A DNA stretch of 64,000 nucleotides, from the NCBI RefSeq assembly GCF_014287675.1, contig NZ_JACOPQ010000016.1, positions 41,036 through 105,035 on the forward strand. Reading direction: 5' to 3'. How positions within the stretch are numbered: the stretch's first letter is position 1; each line of letters starts with the position of its first letter. The notes under the pieces are model-generated. The model was given only the letters and a program-made list of their open reading frames with translations. It did not search any database and had not been told where the DNA came from. Below are positions 24,807-33,901 of the stretch, piece by piece. A program made the position numbers and the translations under genes. This DNA comes from Lawsonibacter faecis. GTDB taxonomy: Bacteria; Bacillota; Clostridia; Oscillospirales; Oscillospiraceae.

Positions 24807-25544
24807 CTACATGCACATGCCGCCGTCGATGCGGATGACTTCGCCGGTGATGTAGTCGGAGGCGGGAGAGGCCAGGAAGGCGGCCAGCTCGGCAACCTCC
24901 TCGGGCTGTCCGGCCCGGCCCAGGGGGATGGCGGAGAGGAGGGGGCTGCCCTCCAGGTCCCGGGTCATCTCGGTCTGAATAAGGCCGGGGGCGATGGCGT
25001 TGCAGCAGACGCCGCGGGAGGAGAGCTCCTTTGCCACGGATTTGGTGAGGCCGATGAGCCCCGCCTTGGAGGCGGAGTAGTTGGCCTGGCCGGAGTTACC
25101 TGAGAGGCCAACCACGGAGCTGATGTTGATAATCTTGCCCCGGCGCTGGCGCATGAAGATGGGGGTGCAGTGGCGGATGAGGTTGAATGCGCCCTTGAGG
25201 TTGGCGTCCAGCACCGCGTCAAACGCCTCCTCACCCATCATGGCGATGAGGCCGTCCCGGGTGATCCCGGCGTTGTTCACCAGAATGTCGATGGTCCCGA
25301 AGCCGGCCTTGACCGCACCCACCGTCTCCTTGACGGCGGCGAAGTCGGCCACGTCGCACTGGCAGGCCAGGGCTTTCACGCCCAGGCACTCCAGCTCGCC
25401 GCAGACGGCCTGGGCAGCGTCGGTGCGCCCCGCGTAGACGATGGCGACGTTGGCCCCCAGGGAGGCCAGCTTCAGGGCGATGGCCCGGCCAATGCCCCGG
25501 GAGCCGCCGGTGACGACGGCGGTCCTGCCGGTCAGTACGCTCAT
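24807..25544 (-). CDS. fabG: 3-oxoacyl-ACP reductase FabG
   Basis: 245 residues, SDR fold. NADPH-binding TGGSRGIGRAIA (12-23), NNAG (90-93) and catalytic S142, Y156, K160 (NISSVVG, YSASK). The C-terminus IRIDGGMCM is typical of FabG. It reduces 3-oxoacyl-ACP. Its ATG overlaps the fabD stop by 4 bases. Confidence 0.96.
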   Translation of the reverse strand: MSVLTGRTAVVTGGSRGIGRAIALKLASLGANVAIVYAGRTDAAQAVCGELECLGVKALACQCDVADFAAVKETVGAVKAGFGTIDILVNNAGITRDGLIAMMGEEAFDAVLDANLKGAFNLIRHCTPIFMRQRRGKIINISSVVGLSGNSGQANYSASKAGLIGLTKSVAKELSSRGVCCNAIAPGLIQTEMTRDLEGSPLLSAIPLGRAGQPEEVAELAAFLASPASDYITGEVIRIDGGMCM

Positions 25545-26455
25545 GCGCCCACCTCCTTCAGCGTCTCGGCCAGGGTGTCGGCGTCCTCCACCCGGAGGGT
25601 GCGCACGCCGGAGAGGGTCTTGCTGATGAGGCCGGTCAGGGTGCTGCCCGGCCCCAGCTCAATAAAGGTGTCCACGCCGTTTGCCGCCATGTGCTCCACG
25701 ATGGACTGCCAGCGGACAGGGCTTACAATCTGCTTTTGCAGCAGCGCGGCGAAATCCCCTTCGTAGGGAAGTCCCGTGCAGTCGGAGTAGAGGGGGACCG
25801 CCGGGGAGGCAAATTCCACCGCAGTCAAATCGGCGGCGAAGCCCTCGGCGGCGGCGGCCATAAAGGGGGAGTGGAAGCCGCCCTTCACCCGCAGGGGGAT
25901 GGCCCGGCCGCCCGCGGCCTTGACTGCGGCCTTGAAGGCGTCCATCTCGGCCTTGGCGCCGGAGACGGCGATCTGGCCGGGGCAGTTGTAGTTTACAGGG
26001 TAGACCTGCTGATAATTCCCGCAGAGGGCCTCCAGCGCGTCGGGCGCCATGCCCACCACGGCGGCCATGGCGCTCTCAGCGCGTTCGGCGGACTCCTGCA
26101 TGAGGGCCCCCCGGCGGATGACCAGCCCCAGCCCCGCCTCAAAGGAGACAGCGCCGGACGCGGCCAGGGCCGCCAGCTCCCCCAGGGAAAAGCCCGCCAT
26201 GGCGTCTGCGCTTATCCCCGCCTCCCGGAGGGCGGCGTAGGCGGCCATCTCCACGGTGTACATACAGGGCTGGGTATTGCGGGTCTCGGCCAGCGCCTCC
26301 GCCGTGCCGCTGAAGCACATATCGGCGGTGCCGGGGCGGATGGCGTCCGCCCGGCGGAAAACTTCCGCGGCGGCGGCGCTGCATTCACACAGGGTCCTGC
26401 CCATGCCGGGGTACTGTGCGCCCTGGCCCGCGAAGACAAAGGCTACCTGACCCAT
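25541..26455 (-). CDS. fabD: Malonyl-CoA:ACP transacylase FabD
   Basis: 304 residues. FAGQGAQYPGMG at 8-19 and the nucleophile S90 in GFSLGELAAL; most FabD have GHSLGE, so the His before Ser is Phe here. Partner His lies in GGFHSPFM. It loads malonyl groups onto ACP. The gene overlaps fabK by 13 bases, suggesting coupled translation. Confidence 0.95.
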   Translation of the reverse strand: MGQVAFVFAGQGAQYPGMGRTLCECSAAAAEVFRRADAIRPGTADMCFSGTAEALAETRNTQPCMYTVEMAAYAALREAGISADAMAGFSLGELAALAASGAVSFEAGLGLVIRRGALMQESAERAESAMAAVVGMAPDALEALCGNYQQVYPVNYNCPGQIAVSGAKAEMDAFKAAVKAAGGRAIPLRVKGGFHSPFMAAAAEGFAADLTAVEFASPAVPLYSDCTGLPYEGDFAALLQKQIVSPVRWQSIVEHMAANGVDTFIELGPGSTLTGLISKTLSGVRTLRVEDADTLAETLKEVGA

Positions 26456-27390
26456 CTGCCCGCCCCTTTCAGCACGTCCTCCGCCTCGGTAAACATCTCT
26501 CGGATGATTTCGGCGGCGGGCTGTTCCCTGCGCACCATGCCGGCAATCTCACCCGCCAGGAAGCAGCCGTTCTGGAGGTCGCCTTCCACCACGGCCAGCC
26601 GCAGCGCCCCGGTGCCCATGGCCTCCAGCGCCTCGTCGGAGACGGAGGAGTCGTACTCGGCCTTGAAGTAGGCCCGGGCGAAGCTGGTCTTGAGGCTGCG
26701 CACCGGATGGCCCAGCCGCTTGCCGGTGGTCATGGTGGCGATGTCGTTGGCCTTGAGAATCTTCTCCTTATAGGTGGGGTGGATGGAGCACTCGTGGGCG
26801 GAGAGGAAGCGGGTCCCCACCTGGACGCCCGCGGCCCCCAGCATGAAAGAGGCCGCGACGCCCCGTCCGTCGGCAATGCCGCCCGCCGCCAGGACGGGCA
26901 GATCGGTGGCGTCACACACCTGAGGCACCAGCACCATGGTGGAGAGCTCGCCGATGTGGCCGCCGCTCTCGCCGCCCTCGGCGATGACGGCGCTGGCCCC
27001 GGCACGGGTGACCAGCTTGGTCATGGCCACGGAGGGGACCACGGGGATGACCTTGATACCAGCGCCCAGCCACTGTTCCATAAACCTGGAGGGGTTGCCC
27101 GCGCCGGTGGTGACTACCGCCACCTTCTCCTCGGTACAGACGGCGGCCACCTCGTCGGCGAAGGGGCTGAGCAGCATGATGTTCACGCCGAAGGGCTTTT
27201 TCGTGAGGGCGCGGACGACGGAGATCTGCTCCCGGACGAAGCTGCCGGGGGCGTTGCCCGCGCCGATGATACCCAGGCCGCCCCCCTCGGAGACGGCGGC
27301 GGCCAGAGCGCCGTCAGCCACCCAGGCCATGCCGCCCTGGAAGATGGGGTACTCGATCCCCAGCAGGTCGCAAAGAGGCGTCTTGACCAT
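26443..27390 (-). CDS. fabK: Enoyl-ACP reductase II FabK (FMN-dependent)
   Basis: 315 residues, nitronate-monooxygenase-like TIM barrel. N-terminal LLGIEYPIFQGGMAWVADG, GGLGIIGAGNAP, the GGESGGHIGE loop and VLAAGGIADGRG. It carries out the last reduction of each fatty-acid cycle; FabK is resistant to triclosan, unlike FabI. Its ATG shares one base with the acpP stop (TAATG). Confidence 0.95.
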   Translation of the reverse strand: MVKTPLCDLLGIEYPIFQGGMAWVADGALAAAVSEGGGLGIIGAGNAPGSFVREQISVVRALTKKPFGVNIMLLSPFADEVAAVCTEEKVAVVTTGAGNPSRFMEQWLGAGIKVIPVVPSVAMTKLVTRAGASAVIAEGGESGGHIGELSTMVLVPQVCDATDLPVLAAGGIADGRGVAASFMLGAAGVQVGTRFLSAHECSIHPTYKEKILKANDIATMTTGKRLGHPVRSLKTSFARAYFKAEYDSSVSDEALEAMGTGALRLAVVEGDLQNGCFLAGEIAGMVRREQPAAEIIREMFTEAEDVLKGAGRWVR

Positions 27391-27614
27391 TATTTCTGCA
27401 CCAGGGGCTCGACGAAGTCCACCAGCTCGCCCACGGTGCTGACCTTCGCCGTCAGCTCAATCTCGCAGTCCAGCTTATCCTCCAGCTTCATCACCAGCTC
27501 CACGGTGTCCAGGGAGTCCACGCCCATCTCGGCGAAGGTGGTGTCACGGGTGATCTCGGAAGCGTCGCAGTCGTTGTGCTCGGCCAGCAGCTCGGCAATT
27601 GCATCGAAAACCAT
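27390..27614 (-). CDS. acpP: Acyl carrier protein
   Basis: 74 residues from ATG 27614, with GGAGG 8 bases upstream; a longer in-frame start five codons earlier has no such site. The phosphopantetheine Ser is S34 in GVDSLDTVEL. Acidic, small, typical ACP. First fab gene of the block, 107 bp after degV. Confidence 0.96.
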   Translation of the reverse strand: MVFDAIAELLAEHNDCDASEITRDTTFAEMGVDSLDTVELVMKLEDKLDCEIELTAKVSTVGELVDFVEPLVQK

Positions 27615-27720
27615 AGTAAAGTCCTCCAAAATTTAAATTCAGTTTGTTTTATTTACACCGGCAGGGCCGGAGTAAAGCATATCGGGGCGTCCTACAGGAC
27701 GGGGGCGCGGCGCCTCTGCG

Positions 27721-28593
27721 TCAGCGCTTCTCCCCCAGGAAGAAGAGCGCCAGGGTCCCGGGGCCGGAGTGAGCACCGATAACCGGTCCCACGGGGTTGA
27801 CGGTCACGCGGCGGGGCCGCAGCCTTGCCCGGACCATATCGGCCAGCAGGCCGGCATCCCCGGGGCAGTCCCCGTGGCTGATGAAAACGGTCTGGCCGAA
27901 GGCGGGTGAGGCGGTGGCCTCCGCCTTGTCCACCAGGGCCCGCATGGCCGCCTTGCGGCCCCGGACCTTCTCGGCTCCCACCAGACAGCCGTACTCGTCC
28001 ACCCGGAGAATGGGCTCCACGTGGAGCCGGGCCCCCACCGCGCTGTTGTCCGGCGCGGCGCGGCCGCCCCGCTTGAGGTAGCGGGGGTCGTCCACGGTGA
28101 ACCAGTGGCAGATATGGCGGCTGCGCTCCTCGGCAAAGGCGGTCAGCTCGTCCAGGCTGGCCCCCTCGTCCCGCCGCTCGGCGGCCAGATAGGCCAGAAG
28201 CCCCTGCCCCAGAGAGGCGCAGCGGGTGTCCACGCAGCGGATGGCCCGCTCCGGGTACTGCTGGGCCAGCATGGACGCGGCGGCCAGGGAGTTTTGAAAC
28301 GTGCCGCTGAGGGCGGAGGAGAAGCTCAGAAAAAGAATGTCCGCCCCGGCGGTCAGGATGGGCTCCATATAGGTGCGGAAGGTCTCCACATTGACGGCCG
28401 ACGTATAGGCCGTCCGCCCCTGGCGGAGCAGTGCGTAGAAGTACTCGGTGCTGATCTCCCGCCCGTCCAGATAGTTGCGGTAGCTCTCGCCGCCCACGCT
28501 GAAGGTCAGCGGAATGACCTGGAGCTTCAGCTCCTCCGCCAAGTCAGCGGGCAAATCGCAGGACGAATCGGTCAGAATCACATAGCCGGCCAA
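27721..28593 (-). CDS. DegV-family fatty-acid-binding protein (FakB-like)
   Basis: 290 residues. ILTDSSCDLPADLAEE at the start, TSAVNVETF, SFSSALSGTFQNSLAAASM, VDTRCASLGQGLLAYLA, FTVDDPRYLKRGGRA and GPVIGAHSGPGTLALFFLG are all DegV signatures. Such proteins hold a fatty acid for phosphorylation by FakA. It lies just upstream of acpP-fabK, behind a strong promoter and palindromic operator, so uptake or recycling of fatty acids may be controlled with their synthesis. A stand-alone FakA C-terminal-like domain is at 6411-6662. Confidence 0.93.
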   Translation of the reverse strand: MAGYVILTDSSCDLPADLAEELKLQVIPLTFSVGGESYRNYLDGREISTEYFYALLRQGRTAYTSAVNVETFRTYMEPILTAGADILFLSFSSALSGTFQNSLAAASMLAQQYPERAIRCVDTRCASLGQGLLAYLAAERRDEGASLDELTAFAEERSRHICHWFTVDDPRYLKRGGRAAPDNSAVGARLHVEPILRVDEYGCLVGAEKVRGRKAAMRALVDKAEATASPAFGQTVFISHGDCPGDAGLLADMVRARLRPRRVTVNPVGPVIGAHSGPGTLALFFLGEKR

Positions 28594-28620
28594 GCCGTCA
28601 CCTCCCAGATAATCAAAAAA

Positions 28621-28653
28621 CCGGTATAGGTTATCACTGATAACCTATACCGG
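28621..28653. promoter_or_regulatory. tetO-like palindromic operator in front of degV
   Basis: A perfect 15-bp inverted repeat with 3-base centre (28621-28635 and 28639-28653). Its core TATCACTGATA is identical to the core of the classical tet operator. It begins 3 bases downstream of the degV -10 and so covers the transcription start. The TetR-family gene at 28730-29311 lies just upstream. Confidence 0.8.
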
Positions 28654-28656
28654 CAT

Positions 28657-28685
28657 ATTGTAATCGCGGCCCCCTGTTTTGTCAA
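28657..28685 (-). promoter_or_regulatory. Strong sigma-A-type promoter for degV (and perhaps the fab block)
   Basis: Minus strand: TTGACA (28680-28685), exactly 17 bases, TACAAT (28657-28662). It is the best promoter match in the window and is followed directly by the palindromic operator. Confidence 0.85.
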
Positions 28686-28729
28686 TCCTTTTCTTTCCAA
28701 TTGATAACGCAGGGGGCATATTTTGGTCA

Positions 28730-29311
28730 TTATGCCAAATCAAATTCCCGCTCAATGGCGTAGGCCACCAGGGCCATATTCTCGTCGTTATAGTCCAGCT
28801 CCCCGTTATCAAACATCAGGGCGGCGCCGTAGATGAGGGAGCGGACCACATAGGTTTTCAGCCGCCTGGTCTGCTCCGACATGCCCGTTGAGCGGCAGTA
28901 GTCCTGAATGAGGCCCTGGGTGAGATTGCTGACCTGGCCCCGGGAGCGGCCCCGCCGCAGATCAAATTCATCATCCTTACCCATGATGATGGAGCGGAAG
29001 TGGGGGTTCTCCACCAGAAAGCGGACGTACTCCAGGCTGACCTCCGCCAGCTGCCGCCGGGAGCCGGTGGGGTATTTCTTCAGCACCTTTTCCTTGCGCT
29101 CTTTCCAGAGGGAGTCGATATAGTCCACAATGGCGGCCAGAAAGGCCGGCTTGTCCTCAAAGTGCTTGTAGGGCGCGGCGCAGGACACGCCGCAGGCGTT
29201 GGCCACCCGGCGGACGGAAAAGTTCTGAATGCCGTTTTGATTGATATCGTCAATGCCCGCCAGCAAAAGCTGTTCGCGGATGCCGCGCCCTCCGTGCCGC
29301 GTCTCTTCCAT
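28730..29311 (-). CDS. TetR-family regulator next to degV/fab block
   Basis: 193 residues from ATG 29311 (a GTG at 29323 is possible; AAGGTG lies upstream). HTH at about 25-60 with VRRVANACGVSCAAPYKHFEDK in part, where PYKHF replaces the usual FYRHF; the C-terminal domain resembles the WHG type. It lies upstream of degV on the same strand, with the tetO-like palindrome between them. I infer it represses degV and perhaps fatty-acid synthesis, taking the place of FapR or FabT. The ligand is unknown, an acyl-CoA being the obvious guess. Confidence 0.9.
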   Translation of the reverse strand: MEETRHGGRGIREQLLLAGIDDINQNGIQNFSVRRVANACGVSCAAPYKHFEDKPAFLAAIVDYIDSLWKERKEKVLKKYPTGSRRQLAEVSLEYVRFLVENPHFRSIIMGKDDEFDLRRGRSRGQVSNLTQGLIQDYCRSTGMSEQTRRLKTYVVRSLIYGAALMFDNGELDYNDENMALVAYAIEREFDLA

Positions 29312-29400
29312 TGAAAACCACACCTTTATTCCCTCATACTCAGTCTGAATCTCTTGTAAACGACTGCAAACAACCGCGGGGCGCTTGTTTGGCAGATATG

Positions 29401-29406
29401 ATTATA
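29401..29406 (-). promoter_or_regulatory. Possible -10 of the TetR gene
   Basis: TATAAT on the minus strand at 29401-29406, 89 bases before the ATG; no good -35 is seen at 16-18 bases. Confidence 0.4.
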
Positions 29407-29449
29407 CATGTTTTTTGCGGGCAAGGAAAGGGGCAGTTGTATGGGTGCG

Positions 29450-32400
29450 CTACCTCCGGTAGCGATGGGGATTTTTGCGCTCGTCCCGGGCCCTGAGGAC
29501 CAGCCAGGCGGACAGGGCGGCCGTCAGCACGGCCGCTGCGCCGTCGAACACGAGGAGGCCCACCGCCCAGGGTGACAACGCGTACTGGATGATGGAGCCG
29601 GGGGCGGCCCCCTGGGTCAGGTTGGAATTGACCGTCACATAGCAGATATTTTTGACGGCCTCCCGCAGAAGACCCTGCCCGGTGGGGGACTCGGCATCTT
29701 GTACGGTCGCCCTGGCCCCGTTGGGGGTGGACATGAGGGCGTCGCAGCCGGCGCGGAGCATCATATCGATGCGGCCGGCATTGCTGTTCAGATTCATGTC
29801 GGAGATGACCGCCCCCTGGAAGCCCCACTCCTCCCGGAGCACCTGGGTCAGCAGCTCGTAGCTGGCGGACGTCCAGCAGGCGCCCACGGCGCAGTCCGCC
29901 GTCATCACGAAGTCACCGGCCCGCATGGTCCTGGTCCGGGAGGTCCCCGCCTCGTCGGCAATATAGCGGATGGTCTTCCGCGCAGTGGTGAGGGCGATCT
30001 CGAAGGGCTTTAAATAGACCTCCCGCAGGGCCTGCTCGGTGAGCCACACCGCCGTGTGCGGGTTGCGGTGGCCCTCCGTGTCCATCAGGACCAGGTGCTT
30101 CACCGCACAGTAGACCCCCGCGTCCCCCGCGCCGGAGATGATTTGGGCGCCCAGATAGCCGGAGAGGACAGCGTCCTCGCTGAGATACTCGGCGGCCCGT
30201 CCGCCGAAGGGGGAGCGGTGCAGGTTGAGGCCGGGGGCATACCAGCCGTTGACCTCCGCCACCAGCGCCTCCTGGCCCACCATATAGCCCAGCTCGTACA
30301 TGAGCGGCTTACTCCAGGTGGCTGCCATGACGGGGGCGGAGGGGTAGGCGCAGGTGCCGCTGAGCCAGTTGCGGCCAGCCTGGTCGGCCAGGGTGAGGCC
30401 CTGGGGGCCGTCCCGCTCCAGGGTCTCGGGCTTGCCGATGGCTTTCACGGCCCCGGTGTGGTAGGCGTCCTCAAAAAGACAGCGGCGCAGCTCCTCGGCG
30501 TCGGAGAAGGTGAGCTGGTTGAGCAGCAGGTCCCACATGGGATCGTAGTAGCTCTTGCCCCGCAGATCGGCCAGTACCATGCCGTTCTCCTCCCCAGTGA
30601 GGGGCGCTTCCGCCCGGTAGACCAGACTGCCCGGATTGTTGCCCAGGCGGCTGTCTGAGGCGTAGTCGTATTTGGCGGTGTCGTACGCCGCAATCCACTG
30701 CACCACTGTGTCCGAGGCGTTCCGGTCCTGGTCGGTGGGGGCGGTGGGCTGGGTCCCCGCCCAGTCCTTGCGGGAGAGGACGGTGACGCTGCTGACCGCC
30801 GGGTCGGCCATATAGGCGCTGAGCAGGCTAAACCGGTTGACGGCCGCCTGATAGGCCGCGCCGCTCCTGGCCGGGTAGCTGAGCACGCCGCCGTTCTGAT
30901 CCAGAGGGGACTGGGCGCTGATCTCCGCCTGACGGGGATGGTCGTTGTCGTACCAGACGGTGGCCGGAGCATGGGCGGTCCGCTGGTCCAGCACGGTGTG
31001 GGAGTCGCTGCGCACGGAGAGAATATAGTCCCCCTCCTCCAGAACGTAGCACCCGGCGGTGCCGTCGCCGTTTCTGCGGGTGGAGCAGTAGGAGGCCATC
31101 GCCTCCCAGGGGACGGTGATCTCCACGTCCTCGTACTCCCCGGGGGCGATAGGTCCGGTCTTTTCAAACTGGAGGAGCACGACAGTGGGCTTTTCAATGT
31201 CGTAGTCCCGGTCAAACTGGGTGTAGGGCGTGGTGCAGTAGAGCTGCACCACGTCCTTTCCCGTATACCGGCGCCCCGTGTTGGTGACCCGCACCGTGAC
31301 TGCAATCGACCCGCCGCTCTGGGAGAAGGAGAGAATCCGCTGGGAGAAGGAGGTATAGGAGAGCCCGTATCCGAAGGGGTATACGACGCCGTCCGTCCGG
31401 TTGTAGTAGTCTTGCAGAAAGCCCAGGTCGTACGCCGTCTCGTAGTACCGGTAGCCCAGGTAGACGCCCTCCTCATACTCGTGGAAGGGGGTGTTGGCGT
31501 TCTCCAGCACGTCGTAATTGCCCACCAGGGTGGTGTAGGCGTTGGCGTAGACAAAGCGGTCCGACCCGTCGTCGAAATTGGCGAAGGTAGGGTCACGGGT
31601 AAAGTCCGAGGGGTAGCAGTCCGGCAGCCGGCCGGAGGGGACCACCTCGCCCGCCAGGATGTCCCCCAGGCTCTCATAGCCGCCGCTGCCCGCCCCGCCG
31701 ACCCAGAGGATGGCGTTTACGCCGCCGTCGTCCTCCAGCGCGGCAATCTGCATGGGTGCGGAGCTCTCCAGCACCACCACCACGCCGGCGCAGTGGGCCT
31801 TGGCAAAGTCCACCGCCGCCCGCTCCGCCGCCGTGAGGGCCAGCATATGGGGCGTGCCGTCGCTGTACGCGCCGGCGTGGGCGTCGGCGGACTCGCCGGT
31901 CCGGCGGCCCACGAAGACCACCCCCACCGTGCCCGCGCAGGCGGATTCCATGCCCCGGTAGAGGGCGCTGTCGAACTCGTAGATGACGCCCTCGCCGCCG
32001 TCCAGGGGGACGGCGGCGGTGACGCCGGGATTGCCGGCCGGGTCGGTCCCGGGCTCATACGCCTGGAGCAGCTTCTCCTCCAGAGCGGCGTTGATGCGCC
32101 CGAAGGCCCGGTGCAGACCCTCCTGAGCCGTGACCACATAGTCCGCGCCGGGGTCGATGGCGGAGGAGCCGGCGCCGCCGTAGTAGGGGTCCACATACCG
32201 CAGGCCGAAGGGGGAGATCTCCGCCGACGGGGAGAGGGGGAGCAGCCCGTCGTTCTTCAGCAGGACAATGCCCTCGTCGCTGACCGTCCTGGAGAGGGCG
32301 GCCGCGGCGGCCCTGGACTCTCTGGCGTTGGCATAGAGCCGGGGGTAATAGGTCCTGTCCCACCCGCCGGAGCCCTCCACCACGGTGATGGTCCGCGCTC

Positions 32401-32542
32401 CCCGGCCGAAATAGTCGTCCAGCGCCGCCGAGTTGGCCCACATCCCCGCCGATACGGTGAGGGTGAGGGCCAGCAGGAGCGCCATGGCGGGCGCCAGTCC
32501 CCGCCGCAGCGTTTTGGTGCTGATTTTCAAGCTCTTTTCCAT
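29450..32542 (-). CDS. Membrane-anchored, domain-permuted GH3 family protein (N- and C-terminal anchors)
   Basis: 1030 residues. Hydrophobic segments near 13-33 and in the last about 45 residues (WAVGLLVFDGAAAVLTAALSA... in part), so both ends sit in the membrane and the catalytic body is outside. Sandwich domain first (DEGIVLLKNDGLLPLSP), fibronectin-III-like domain next (KDVVQLYCTTPY), TIM barrel last (GWYAPGLNLHRSPFGGRAAEY, CAVKHLVLMDTEGHRN). The nucleophile is about D915 in GAVISDMNL. It lies 12 bp after the GHKL kinase gene, in an operon regulator-kinase-GH3. Paralogue of 7616-10372 and 37445-40306. The barrel KHL(V) and DTEGHR differ from KHFA(L)NE in the others, so substrate may differ. 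Confidence 0.87.
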   Translation of the reverse strand: MEKSLKISTKTLRRGLAPAMALLLALTLTVSAGMWANSAALDDYFGRGARTITVVEGSGGWDRTYYPRLYANARESRAAAAALSRTVSDEGIVLLKNDGLLPLSPSAEISPFGLRYVDPYYGGAGSSAIDPGADYVVTAQEGLHRAFGRINAALEEKLLQAYEPGTDPAGNPGVTAAVPLDGGEGVIYEFDSALYRGMESACAGTVGVVFVGRRTGESADAHAGAYSDGTPHMLALTAAERAAVDFAKAHCAGVVVVLESSAPMQIAALEDDGGVNAILWVGGAGSGGYESLGDILAGEVVPSGRLPDCYPSDFTRDPTFANFDDGSDRFVYANAYTTLVGNYDVLENANTPFHEYEEGVYLGYRYYETAYDLGFLQDYYNRTDGVVYPFGYGLSYTSFSQRILSFSQSGGSIAVTVRVTNTGRRYTGKDVVQLYCTTPYTQFDRDYDIEKPTVVLLQFEKTGPIAPGEYEDVEITVPWEAMASYCSTRRNGDGTAGCYVLEEGDYILSVRSDSHTVLDQRTAHAPATVWYDNDHPRQAEISAQSPLDQNGGVLSYPARSGAAYQAAVNRFSLLSAYMADPAVSSVTVLSRKDWAGTQPTAPTDQDRNASDTVVQWIAAYDTAKYDYASDSRLGNNPGSLVYRAEAPLTGEENGMVLADLRGKSYYDPMWDLLLNQLTFSDAEELRRCLFEDAYHTGAVKAIGKPETLERDGPQGLTLADQAGRNWLSGTCAYPSAPVMAATWSKPLMYELGYMVGQEALVAEVNGWYAPGLNLHRSPFGGRAAEYLSEDAVLSGYLGAQIISGAGDAGVYCAVKHLVLMDTEGHRNPHTAVWLTEQALREVYLKPFEIALTTARKTIRYIADEAGTSRTRTMRAGDFVMTADCAVGACWTSASYELLTQVLREEWGFQGAVISDMNLNSNAGRIDMMLRAGCDALMSTPNGARATVQDAESPTGQGLLREAVKNICYVTVNSNLTQGAAPGSIIQYALSPWAVGLLVFDGAAAVLTAALSAWLVLRARDERKNPHRYRR

Positions 32543-32554
32543 GGGCGCGCCCCC

Positions 32555-33901
32555 TCAGGAGGTCCTGGGCGACTGCGCGGCCAGCCCCAGGGGGAAGAGA
32601 ATGTTCAGGTTGAAGACGTGGTCCTTGGCGTCGAAGGAGATGCTGCCGCCGTACTTCTCCACGATCATCACCATGCTCTTCACGCCGAAGCCGTGGTAGT
32701 CGGTATCGGCGTTTGTGGTGACGGGCAGGCCGTCCTCCATCTGGACCTCGCCGCTGTAGTAGTTGTGGGAGTTGATGCTCAGAAGCTCCCCCTCGGCCTT
32801 AATGGTGATGCCGATGACCCGCATGTCCCGGTCCAGCTTGAGGACGGTCTGGATGGCGTTGTCGAGGAGGTTCCCGAAGAGGGAGTAGACGTCGGTGTCG
32901 CTCATAAAGCCCAGCTTTTCCCCGTCCACCATGTAGCTGATAAAAATATCGTTCTTGCCGCAGTAGAGGCTCTTCTCCGCGATAATGATATCCAGGGCCT
33001 GGTTGCCCGTCTTGACGATGGAGTCGTAGATGCTGATGGTGCTCTCAATTTCCCGCAGCGTCTCCTGGTCGATGGCCCCCTTCTTGCTGATGGAGTGTAT
33101 CTGGTGCTTCATGTCGTGACACTTCATGTTGATGAGGTCGATGGTCTCCTTGGTGATGAGGAACTGCTTCTGCTCCTGGTGCCACATCTGGTAGACGATG
33201 CCCAGCTCGTTCTCCAGGGTCTTGCGCAGCAGCAGCTCAAACTGCATCACCAGCACCGAGACGCTGCAGATCACGTTGGTGATGGACGCGGCCATGTAGT
33301 AGGCCATATCGAGGCTCTCGTACTTGCGGTAGATGACGAAGGCGTTGAGCACAATCTCCACCAGCACCACCAGGACCAGCAGCGCCAGGAGGGAGGGACT
33401 CTTAATGGTGAGATCTTCGTTGCGCTTGATTCTGCGGCCCAGCAGGTGGTACATGCACCAGTACACCAGGGCGTAGACCTCCGCCAGAATGAGCATGTTC
33501 AGGGGCTTGATGGTGCTGGCCGCGGCGTCGGAGTACATCTGGGCGGCGTTGTCGAAGAGGCCCACGGTGATGACGATGTCGTAGAGCACGCTCGCGAGGT
33601 GCTGCACGCTGTACCCCGCCACGGTGCAGAAAATGCAGCTGCGCCAGTTGATGTCGTAGCAGGTTTTGGTGGTCAGGATGGTCAGCACGAAGAAGGTGAA
33701 GAACATGAAGGAGCTGTAGAGCGCATTATAGGCCAAAATGGGGAAGAAGAAGACGAACACAAAGCTGAACGCGGTACAGAGCGTGATGCGCACGCCGTAG
33801 CGGGGCTTTTTGTTCAGCCGGAAGAGGAACATGGTCTGGGCCGCGATCAGGTTGACCATGAACATGAGCTTGTACAAAAACAGGCTTGATACCTGGAGCA
33901 T
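32555..33901 (-). CDS. GHKL sensor histidine kinase (second copy)
   Basis: 448 residues. About six TM helices in the first 225 residues, then a signalling helix and H-box MKCHDMKHQIHSI. GHKL ATPase: YSLFGNLLDNAIQTV (N-box), DYHGFGVKSM and EKYGGSI. It shares one base with the regulator stop (TGATG) and is followed by the double-anchored GH3 after 12 bp. The same order is found at 7616-12528, though the sensor halves differ in sequence, suggesting different signals. Confidence 0.9.
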   Translation of the reverse strand: MLQVSSLFLYKLMFMVNLIAAQTMFLFRLNKKPRYGVRITLCTAFSFVFVFFFPILAYNALYSSFMFFTFFVLTILTTKTCYDINWRSCIFCTVAGYSVQHLASVLYDIVITVGLFDNAAQMYSDAAASTIKPLNMLILAEVYALVYWCMYHLLGRRIKRNEDLTIKSPSLLALLVLVVLVEIVLNAFVIYRKYESLDMAYYMAASITNVICSVSVLVMQFELLLRKTLENELGIVYQMWHQEQKQFLITKETIDLINMKCHDMKHQIHSISKKGAIDQETLREIESTISIYDSIVKTGNQALDIIIAEKSLYCGKNDIFISYMVDGEKLGFMSDTDVYSLFGNLLDNAIQTVLKLDRDMRVIGITIKAEGELLSINSHNYYSGEVQMEDGLPVTTNADTDYHGFGVKSMVMIVEKYGGSISFDAKDHVFNLNILFPLGLAAQSPRTS

